Source: an uncultured Bacteroidales bacterium
GTDB lineage: Bacteria > Bacteroidota > Bacteroidia > Bacteroidales > UBA932
Direction of reading: 5' to 3'
Length of the DNA: 64,000 bases
Assembly: GCA_944326355.1 (NCBI GenBank)
Contig: CALVDO010000001.1
Span: 1-64,000 of the forward strand
Below, one piece after another: positions 52,971 through 60,017 of the stretch. Both the position numbers and the translations under genes were made by a program. Within the stretch, counting starts at the first letter, position 1; each line of letters starts with the position of its first letter. Under the pieces are notes generated by a model that was given only the letters and a program-made list of their open reading frames with translations, made no database searches and had not been told where the DNA came from.

Positions 52971-54881
52971 ATGAAAACAGCAATCTCAATTGCAGCAGCG
53001 ATACTTTTACTGATGACAGCGCAAGCGGCTTCCGGAGTCACGGGCGGCCTGCATATTCCTGAAGAGCAGGGGCAAGAAGACAGAGCGGAGGAGCTTGAAG
53101 CCATCAGAACTGCTCTGGACTCTCTTGCCGCCCGGAATTCGTCATATTCTAAGCCCATAGACATATCCGTCACGGATTTCTCCATAGCGGAACTTGTGAG
53201 GAACATCGCAATTGCGAACGGACTCAGCATAGACATATCCCTCGGCCGCACAAAAAGAATAACCTGCAACATGGACGGGATTCCAGTGAAGGACGCTCTC
53301 TTCTTTCTCTGCAAAGAGAAATCTCTCTCAGCCGAATTCACCGGAGACATAATCACACTTACCGACTACAGCCCACCTCCCGTAGGCCCCGTAATGAGCG
53401 TCACACCAGACAGCACGAAGACCAGCGTATCGTTCGCCTTTTCCGGCTGCAGGCTCGACGAGGCGGCCAAAATGCTCAGCGACTCTACAGGATACAACAT
53501 CCTTATTCCGGCGGAAATGGCCGGAACCACAATTTCCGCATACGGCATATCGATGAAATTCAACGAGGCAATCGCTTCAATTGCCTCTGTCAACGGGTTG
53601 TCATCAAGAATGACAGGTCCCAGGACATGGAGCATATTCCAGAAGAGGAGCGGACGAAATCAAGACGGCATCTTCTCCGAGAGCAGCATAGAGATAGACT
53701 CCACAGGTCTGATTACGGCAAAGATGCCTGACGGCAACATCGGCAGAATCATACCGGAAGTGCTGGGAAGACTTGGCAAAAACTATTTCATATCTGAGGA
53801 CATAGATTTCACAGCTGACATAGATGTGAACCATGTGCCGCTTGACACTATGCTGAACATGCTTCTGGCGGGAAGTCCCGTCACATGGAGAAAGGAATCA
53901 GGCGTCTACATGATCGGAAACCGCAATGGAGAGAACAGACTCGCGGATGTCTCTCTGTTTCAGATGAAGTTCCGGGCAGTCGACGAAATATCCGGCATCA
54001 TTCCGGAAGAAATCAGGCAGGGAGTACAGATACAGGTCTTTCCTGACCTCAACAGTCTGGTTCTGTGCGGAGAGGTCCTTGCCGTAGGCAGGGTGACAGA
54101 ATTTCTTGAAACGGTGGACAGAAGCGTTCCTCTGATCTCAATTGACGTCATTATCGTTGATGCCACAAAGACGACGTCACGCTCCATAGGGCTCGGTCTC
54201 GGAGTCGGAACTGCTCCGGCTGCCACAGGAGGGACAGTCGGTCCGGGCATTGACGTCACTCTCAACGCGGAATCAATCAACGACATACTCTCATCCTTCA
54301 ACGGATTCGGCTCACTGAACCTCGGACATGTGACGCAAAATTTTTTCGCCAATCTTCAGTTTCTTGAGGATGCCGGTAAAATCACCCTCCGTTCAACGCC
54401 GAAACTCGCCACTCTCAACGGACATAAGGCTGTTCTGAAAAGCGGAGAAATCAGATACTACAAAGAGAGTCAGGTCAACATCATCGGCACCCAGAACCCG
54501 ATGCAGTCTGAATCATACATCTGGAAAGATGTGGAAGCCAACTTCATACTGGACATGACCCCGTATGTGAGTCTTGACACTACCATCACCCTGAAGATCA
54601 GCCTGAGTCAGGACGAGTTTACAGAGAGCACCTCTACGAGCAAGAAGGATGAATATGCTCCGCCTGGTCTGACAAGACGCAGCTTCAACTCCATCGTGAA
54701 GGTAAAGAACGGAGAGACAGTGCTTCTCGGAGGCATAGAAAAGAATCTCACGGACGATTCATCCCGCGGACTCCCCTTCATTGCGAGAGTCCCGGTCCTA
54801 AGACACATTTTCGGAAATTCACGCAGGACAAGAAACGACCAGACGCTCAATGTGTTCATTCGTCCTACGGTCATCATGTGA
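52971..54881 (+). CDS. Outer membrane secretin (GspD/PilQ-like)
   Basis: A 636-residue protein that should form the outer membrane ring. Sec signal peptide (MTAQAASG), an STN-like short domain (residues ~60-130, SIDISLGRTKRITCNMDGI), a second similar domain (~140-220), N-type domains, then the secretin barrel with LRSTPKLATLNGHKAV, KVKNGETVLLGGIEK and the final PVLRHIFGNSRRT. It has no lipobox; a separate pilotin is not seen nearby. The gene is 30 bp after the ATPase. Confidence 0.92.
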   Translation: MKTAISIAAAILLLMTAQAASGVTGGLHIPEEQGQEDRAEELEAIRTALDSLAARNSSYSKPIDISVTDFSIAELVRNIAIANGLSIDISLGRTKRITCNMDGIPVKDALFFLCKEKSLSAEFTGDIITLTDYSPPPVGPVMSVTPDSTKTSVSFAFSGCRLDEAAKMLSDSTGYNILIPAEMAGTTISAYGISMKFNEAIASIASVNGLSSRMTGPRTWSIFQKRSGRNQDGIFSESSIEIDSTGLITAKMPDGNIGRIIPEVLGRLGKNYFISEDIDFTADIDVNHVPLDTMLNMLLAGSPVTWRKESGVYMIGNRNGENRLADVSLFQMKFRAVDEISGIIPEEIRQGVQIQVFPDLNSLVLCGEVLAVGRVTEFLETVDRSVPLISIDVIIVDATKTTSRSIGLGLGVGTAPAATGGTVGPGIDVTLNAESINDILSSFNGFGSLNLGHVTQNFFANLQFLEDAGKITLRSTPKLATLNGHKAVLKSGEIRYYKESQVNIIGTQNPMQSESYIWKDVEANFILDMTPYVSLDTTITLKISLSQDEFTESTSTSKKDEYAPPGLTRRSFNSIVKVKNGETVLLGGIEKNLTDDSSRGLPFIARVPVLRHIFGNSRRTRNDQTLNVFIRPTVIM

Positions 54882-54906
54882 CAGGATCAGTTCAAGACAA
54901 GAAGAT

Positions 54907-55872
54907 ATGGATACCATCTGGAAAGTGACAGCAGCAATCTTGGACATGAATAGTGAAGGCCCGGCCGTCAGATTCAGCAAAGCCCGGCTTAAAAGACACG
55001 GCGGGGTCATGCGCCTTATCAACATCGAGAAAGAGGAAGACAGAGCCTCTTCCATGTCCAGACCGACAGTAATAATCATAACCGGAGAGGGAGTGTCATC
55101 AAAGGAGATCACAGACCGCGACCCCTCCGTAGCAAAAATAATGAAAAGCGGAGAACTGCATGTGACTGTTCACACAAAAGGAGCTGACTGCCCTGTTGTC
55201 GAATTCATCAGGAAGGATTCGGTCTCGGAGCTTGTGTCGGAACTTGAACATGACTGCGCTCTGATCATCGAAATCCTGGTGACAAAGTCAGAAGAGTGCA
55301 TTGAGTCATTGATAGAAGAGGCCTGCGACCAAAGGCTTGCAATGAAGAAGCTGCCGTCGGACCCGCATCTGCTTTCAGCATTGTGCGGACAGCTTTACAG
55401 GGGGCTCAGACTTCCGCTTCTTATTGCATATCTCGTCATTCTTTCCGCGAACTGGGTATTTTTCAGCAACATAAACGAGAAACTTCAGCAGAGGAGAACT
55501 GAACATGAAGCCATGATCAGAAGCAGGAAGGCTGCGGAAGAGTCTGACAGCAGACAGAAAGGACTCGAACGAAAGTTTTCCGGCCTGCCCGACCTCTCCG
55601 CATGTTCGGCCGCAGGAAGTGTCGCAGCATCCGTACCAGCAGGCATCAGGCTCACAGGTCTGTCCATATCTTCCGAAAAGGACGCCGGTTCATCACAGGG
55701 AGGCAGTGCAGTAATCTCGATATCAGGAGAAGCGCTGAACCCGGAAGAGATTGTGGAGATGTCACGGCGGCTTGCCGATGAGACAGAGTTCAGACAGGCC
55801 GACATATCGTCAATAGAGACAGACGGAAGGCATAAGGGTATGCTGAAGTTCAAAATAGAGGCGAGCAGATAG
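54907..55872 (+). CDS. Inner-membrane platform protein (GspL/PilM-N-like)
   Basis: A 321-residue protein. The N-terminal ~180 residues are cytosolic and weakly resemble a degenerate actin-like PilM/GspL domain; a membrane helix at about 188-205 (LPLLIAYLVILSANWVFF) is followed by a coiled-coil stretch and a ferredoxin-like C-terminal domain. This is the layout of GspL or fused PilM-PilN. The ATG at 54907 is preferred because the frame upstream overlaps the secretin gene. Position between secretin and the PilO-like gene supports the call; sequence similarity alone is weak. Confidence 0.7.
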   Translation: MDTIWKVTAAILDMNSEGPAVRFSKARLKRHGGVMRLINIEKEEDRASSMSRPTVIIITGEGVSSKEITDRDPSVAKIMKSGELHVTVHTKGADCPVVEFIRKDSVSELVSELEHDCALIIEILVTKSEECIESLIEEACDQRLAMKKLPSDPHLLSALCGQLYRGLRLPLLIAYLVILSANWVFFSNINEKLQQRRTEHEAMIRSRKAAEESDSRQKGLERKFSGLPDLSACSAAGSVAASVPAGIRLTGLSISSEKDAGSSQGGSAVISISGEALNPEEIVEMSRRLADETEFRQADISSIETDGRHKGMLKFKIEASR

Positions 55873-55873
55873 T

Positions 55874-56368
55874 ATGAGACGGTTCATTCCCATACTGAAG
55901 GTTGTCACTCTGCTTGTGATAGCGCCGATAGTGATATACTCCGCATCACTGTCCAAGACAGTCAGGCTATGGCAAGAATATCAGAATCTTGAGAGAAATG
56001 TCCGAGATGCACCGACTGACACGTCATCAGGAGAAGTCAGGGCAAGCGCACCTCTGCTGAGCACTGGGGGAATATTGGAATCCGTGATGTCATCATGCAG
56101 CTCTGCGGACGTATCAGTAGTGAGCTATTCTCCGGAGATGGAGGCAACGGCAACCGGCATGGGACTATGCAGAGCCGAGCTGATTCTCTCCGGCAGATTC
56201 TGTCCGCTGCTGACGGTCATGGACAGCATCTCGAATCTGTCCCAGATAAAGACTGCCTCAGCGGAATTCAAATGCGACGAAAGGATGCGGAAAGAGAACA
56301 GAATCCAACTGAGACTTGAACTGGTACAGTTGGAACTGCTGACCGGCGACCAAAAGACAACTGAATAG
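55874..56368 (+). CDS. Inner-membrane platform protein (GspM/PilO-like)
   Basis: A 164-residue bitopic protein: membrane helix near the N-terminus (VVTLLVIAPIVIYSASL), a short coiled coil (WQEYQNLERNV) and a ferredoxin-like periplasmic domain. Such proteins pair with GspL/PilN under the secretin. Identification rests on topology, size and the gene order, since the family is poorly conserved. One base separates it from the preceding stop. Confidence 0.7.
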   Translation: MRRFIPILKVVTLLVIAPIVIYSASLSKTVRLWQEYQNLERNVRDAPTDTSSGEVRASAPLLSTGGILESVMSSCSSADVSVVSYSPEMEATATGMGLCRAELILSGRFCPLLTVMDSISNLSQIKTASAEFKCDERMRKENRIQLRLELVQLELLTGDQKTTE

Positions 56369-56379
56369 AAGGTTATTAA

Positions 56380-57600
56380 GTGAATACACATCAGAGACGC
56401 ATATCAGGATTCGCACTGCCGGCGGTCATCGTCATTTCAGCGCTGATAATGACTGTCATGGCTATGGTCCTGTCGTTTGTCACCATGGACAGCCGTGTCT
56501 ATGGCGATTACCATCGGGACAAACAGAGGATTATGGATCTGGAGTCCGCCCTGACCATATACAGATACGACAGCGAGATTTTTCATGAGACAGACTCAGT
56601 CATCATGGATGCCCACTCCGGATATGCTGACGCCAAAGTATCGCTTGTCAGAAGAGATTGGGGACTGTATGAATGCGTAGCAGCATCAGACGGATTCGGG
56701 CACTCCATCGTCAGACTCTATGGAAGAGTGGCGGAATCTCAGGAGAAAGCCGCATTCTGGCTATGTGACCGGAACAGAGCCCTCACACTTGATGCCGGAG
56801 CACGCATCGAAGGAACGGCATACATTCCGCCAAACGGAGTAAATTATTCCGGGACAGAAAAAGACATGCACATTATTCCGTATGGAAAGATGCGAATATC
56901 CTCTCATGAACTTCCGGATATAGACAGCGCAGGCATCCGGCGCATTCACAATGTCTTCAGCCGATGCGGCAGACCGTCCCCGAACCTCCATGACGACAAT
57001 CTGAAGCGCAGCTTCATGCTCAGCCCCGTAATCATGTCGGTGTCTCCGGAAGATTCCGTATTGATGATTGACGGAATGGTCATGCTTCATGGTGACGAAA
57101 TCTGCATTTCGGGAAACTCCATAATCCACGACGCCATCATCTGCGCAAGAAAAGCCACGGTGCGTAGCGGCTTCCGGGGCTGCGTACAGATATTCTGCAC
57201 CGATTCCGTATGTCTGGAATCCGGGAGCAGACTCGAATGGCCTTCAGGCATCTGCGTGGCTTCAGAATCCGGTTTTCCGCATGTCGAGGTAGGGCAAGGC
57301 GGAAGAATTGACGGATATGTCGTCGTGACAGGAGCAAAACCCGATCACGACCTGAAATACCCCGGATATGTGCAGCGGCACGGCGCCAGACTTAACGGCC
57401 TGCTGTATGCGGACTGTTCGTGTGAGATAGAAGGTGAAATAAACGGAGCGGCGTATGTCCGGGACTGCTTTCATGTGGAAGACGGCATAAAATATCCCGG
57501 AACTATCTCATCCGCCACAATAGTTCGAGACGAAAGGCTCGCCTTTCCGATATTCATGCAGGGAGATTATGTACGCAAGGCAATAAAGACTTTAAAATGA
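56380..57600 (+). CDS. GspK/PilX-like minor pseudopilin with beta-helix-like body
   Basis: A 406-residue protein. After the class III site G10|F11 comes ALPAVIVISALIMTVMAMVL, without the +5 Glu, as in GspK-type tip subunits. The body differs from ordinary GspK: residues ~150-400 show repeated short strands with Gly turns (such as SGNSIIHDAIICARKATVRSGF and EIEGEINGAAYVRDCFH), like a bactofilin- or polymer-type right-handed beta helix. The only start available after the previous stop is GTG at 56380, preceded by an agaagg. It probably caps the filament. Confidence 0.72.
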   Translation: MNTHQRRISGFALPAVIVISALIMTVMAMVLSFVTMDSRVYGDYHRDKQRIMDLESALTIYRYDSEIFHETDSVIMDAHSGYADAKVSLVRRDWGLYECVAASDGFGHSIVRLYGRVAESQEKAAFWLCDRNRALTLDAGARIEGTAYIPPNGVNYSGTEKDMHIIPYGKMRISSHELPDIDSAGIRRIHNVFSRCGRPSPNLHDDNLKRSFMLSPVIMSVSPEDSVLMIDGMVMLHGDEICISGNSIIHDAIICARKATVRSGFRGCVQIFCTDSVCLESGSRLEWPSGICVASESGFPHVEVGQGGRIDGYVVVTGAKPDHDLKYPGYVQRHGARLNGLLYADCSCEIEGEINGAAYVRDCFHVEDGIKYPGTISSATIVRDERLAFPIFMQGDYVRKAIKTLK

Positions 57601-58055
57601 AGAACAGGAAGACGACGACATATATTCTCGCCATATCGGCCGTACTGATATGGGCTCTGGTGGCAGTTCAGGTCGTGCGCTGGACGCGGCCGGAAAAGGA
57701 GACGGCATATCCCGTGAAAAGTGCTCCGCATCCGTCTGCTCCACGAACTGCAGAAACCATAAAAATGGACTATTCCGATCCGTTCCTGAAGGAATTGGGA
57801 CGGAATCACCCCAAAACTACAGAGAATCGCCCATCCGAAAGACCTCCGGCTGAAGGAGAGGTCGGTCCTCCGCCAATTACTTACAAGGGACTGATGTGCT
57901 GCTCTGAAATGAAGATGGCCATAGTCATGGAAAACGGCATGTCCGTCATGCTCAGAAAAGGAGATCAGATACTCGGATTCACAGTGCAGGAATTTTCACA
58001 TGACGAACTTGTCCTTCTGAAGAAAGGCAAGAAATACATACTGAAAGTCAATTGA
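57597..58055 (+). CDS. Inner-membrane linker protein (GspC/PilP-like)
   Basis: A 152-residue protein with one N-terminal membrane helix (YILAISAVLIWALVAVQVV), a Pro-rich flexible linker, and a compact C-terminal domain (YKGLMCC...VMLRKGDQILGFTVQEFSHDELVLLKKG) with the strand pattern of the HR/PilP homology domain that docks to the secretin. It overlaps the GspK-like gene by four bases (ATGA). The call rests on topology and position rather than strong sequence identity. Confidence 0.75.
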   Translation: MKNRKTTTYILAISAVLIWALVAVQVVRWTRPEKETAYPVKSAPHPSAPRTAETIKMDYSDPFLKELGRNHPKTTENRPSERPPAEGEVGPPPITYKGLMCCSEMKMAIVMENGMSVMLRKGDQILGFTVQEFSHDELVLLKKGKKYILKVN

Positions 58056-58078
58056 TTCGTATCACAGACAACAGATAT

Positions 58079-58441
58079 ATGAAAAAAACCGGACGCAGGA
58101 CAATCAGTGCATCAACCCTCATGGAGACGCTTGTTGCAGGCGTTCTGTTCATGACCGTGTTCCTCATCACGATGAGAGCGGCGACATCCATAATGTCCGT
58201 CCCGAACGCCGGAGACCTGCTTGAGATGGAGCGGGGATTCAGTCTCTGTCTGAAAGAGTATCTTAATGAGAATCACGGACATGAAAAACACGAATACAAA
58301 TATGACTGGGGGACAATATCCATCTGCGAGACACAATATTCTGAGAACATCCGGTCTGTAGACATGACCGCCGACATGAACGGAGGCCAGACAGTGACAT
58401 ATACCGTACTTATTCCAGCAGATGAGTCACAGGCGCTATAA
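58079..58441 (+). CDS. Minor pseudopilin
   Basis: A 120-residue filament subunit: leader of 11 residues, cleavage A11|S12, then TLMETLVAGVLFMTVFL with Glu16 at +5. The globular part is small (~85 residues). A TTG at 58052 overlapping the previous stop is a possible start, but the ATG at 58079 gives a normal basic leader (KKTGRR). Resembles GspI/GspJ-type subunits by size and place. Confidence 0.78.
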   Translation: MKKTGRRTISASTLMETLVAGVLFMTVFLITMRAATSIMSVPNAGDLLEMERGFSLCLKEYLNENHGHEKHEYKYDWGTISICETQYSENIRSVDMTADMNGGQTVTYTVLIPADESQAL

Positions 58442-58442
58442 T

Positions 58443-58949
58443 ATGGAAAGCAGAGAACGACAAAGGTACCTTCGGGCAAGTACCTTACCGGAACTTCTTG
58501 TGGCCATGGTGCTTGCCGGTCTGGTATTATTTTTTGCCTATGAAGGGCTCGGACTGCTGCAGAAGAGACTCGGCATATCACGACAGGAGTCGGGCAACTG
58601 GCAGCTTTTGCGTTCTCATGCCCTGATTGAAAATCTTGTGTGGAAGGCAGACAGCATACGGGCATCCGAAACCGAACTTCTGTTCTATTCTTCAGGAATA
58701 CCGTCAGACACTGTCTATATATCAGGAGGAGCCATAAAGTACAGGAAAAACGGCTCTGACGAGACTTTGTTCAAAAAAGCCGTGATGAAAGCCGAAACAT
58801 ATTCCGCTGAGGGTGTCGGACTGATGAAGAGTCTGGACATACTCCTTCCGGACTCCGGAAATGACACTCTTCTTCTCCATTATGACACTGAGACCTCTAC
58901 ATATATTGAAACATTGTACAGGATTGATTCACAACAAGATGGACTATAA
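58443..58949 (+). CDS. Minor pseudopilin (GspJ-like)
   Basis: A 168-residue subunit with a 12-residue Arg-rich leader, cleavage A12|S13, then TLPELLVAMVLAGLVLFFAY with Glu17 at +5. The size and the residue pattern after the helix recall GspJ. The ATG at 58443 lies one base after the previous stop; a second ATG at 58422 overlaps it. Both give the same mature protein. The 3' end overlaps the GspF gene by 11 bp. Confidence 0.8.
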   Translation: MESRERQRYLRASTLPELLVAMVLAGLVLFFAYEGLGLLQKRLGISRQESGNWQLLRSHALIENLVWKADSIRASETELLFYSSGIPSDTVYISGGAIKYRKNGSDETLFKKAVMKAETYSAEGVGLMKSLDILLPDSGNDTLLLHYDTETSTYIETLYRIDSQQDGL

Positions 58950-59979
58950 ACTAAATGACAAGAAGAAACTGTCCTTCTTCTCTCAACTTCAATCTCTTCT
59001 GAAATCGGGACTCAGTTTTTCGCGTTCTTTCGCCCTTATCATTGACGGGGCAGAAAGCGGAGACAGAAATGTGCTTTCTCATGTCTTCAACAGAGTCATC
59101 GCCGGAAAAAGCCTATGGGAGGCAATGGGAGAAGAAAAATCATTCTCTCAATTGGACACAGGCGTGATTCGCATTGGAGAAGAGACCGGACGGCTATATG
59201 ACGCTCTTGATTTTCTATCCGGATACTACACAAAGAAAGAGGAGCAGAAACGCATGATTGTCAACGCCGTCAGTTATCCGCTGATAACCTTGTGCGTCGC
59301 CGTGGCAGTCCTTATGTTCATGCTGCTTGTTGTTGTCCCGATGTTCAGACAAGTGTATGCCAGAATGGGAGGAGAACTGCCGCCCGTCACCATGATGATA
59401 GTCCGACTTTCTGATGCGATGCCTTCCGTTCTTGCAGTTCTTGCCGTATCTGCAGCCGCCCTGACAATCATCAGAAAGCTGTTCAAGGACTCTGACAGAT
59501 ACAGCAGGCTGACATCCGGTCTCTTACTCAGAATTCCAGTCGCCGGGGAACTCGTAAAGAAATATCAGGTGTCCCGCTTCTGCAGACTCATGCACCTTAT
59601 GACAAGCTCCGGAGTTCCGGTTCTCCAGGCTCTCCGCATGATGTCCGGAATCATGACTTTTTATCCCTACAGGGAGTCTGTCCGTCATATATGCGACACC
59701 ATAGAAAAAGGAGGAAATCTGACTGACGGACTATCAGCCGGAGAGCATCTCTACGGAAAGAAGTTCATTGTCCTTGTCCGCGTGGGAGAGGAAACATCTT
59801 CTCTGGACCGCATGTTCAAGGATCAGGCGGACGATACCGCATCCGAATTGGAATTCGGCATAAGACAGATGAACAATATTCTTGAACCCGCTCTGATTCT
59901 TTGCATTGGAGGCATAGTGGCATTTGTACTCATCGCCATGTATATGCCTATGTTCAAGCTCGGAATGATAATACAATGA
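58939..59979 (+). CDS. Inner-membrane platform protein (GspF/PilC-like)
   Basis: A 347-residue polytopic protein that links the ATPase to the filament. Two homologous GspF domains are seen (FFSQLQSLLKSGLSFSRSFA and FCRLMHLMTSSGVPVLQALRM), each followed by a GEET motif (RIGEETGRLYDAL; RVGEETSSLDRM), and three membrane helices. It lacks ~50 N-terminal residues of typical GspF. The ATG at 58939 overlaps the pseudopilin gene and is the last gene of the operon. Confidence 0.93.
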   Translation: MDYKLNDKKKLSFFSQLQSLLKSGLSFSRSFALIIDGAESGDRNVLSHVFNRVIAGKSLWEAMGEEKSFSQLDTGVIRIGEETGRLYDALDFLSGYYTKKEEQKRMIVNAVSYPLITLCVAVAVLMFMLLVVVPMFRQVYARMGGELPPVTMMIVRLSDAMPSVLAVLAVSAAALTIIRKLFKDSDRYSRLTSGLLLRIPVAGELVKKYQVSRFCRLMHLMTSSGVPVLQALRMMSGIMTFYPYRESVRHICDTIEKGGNLTDGLSAGEHLYGKKFIVLVRVGEETSSLDRMFKDQADDTASELEFGIRQMNNILEPALILCIGGIVAFVLIAMYMPMFKLGMIIQ

Positions 59980-60017
59980 CCTCTCCCGGTCAGATGACCT
60001 CGAGGTCGCGGGAGAGG
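59980..60017. repeat. Nested inverted repeat at the convergent gspF/batD junction
   Basis: Perfect 9-bp arms cctctcccg (59980-59988) and cgggagagg (60009-60017) enclose the 12-base palindrome gacctcgaggtc (59996-60007). No T run follows, so it is not a standard intrinsic terminator, but a hairpin between convergent genes may still block read-through. Confidence 0.55.
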
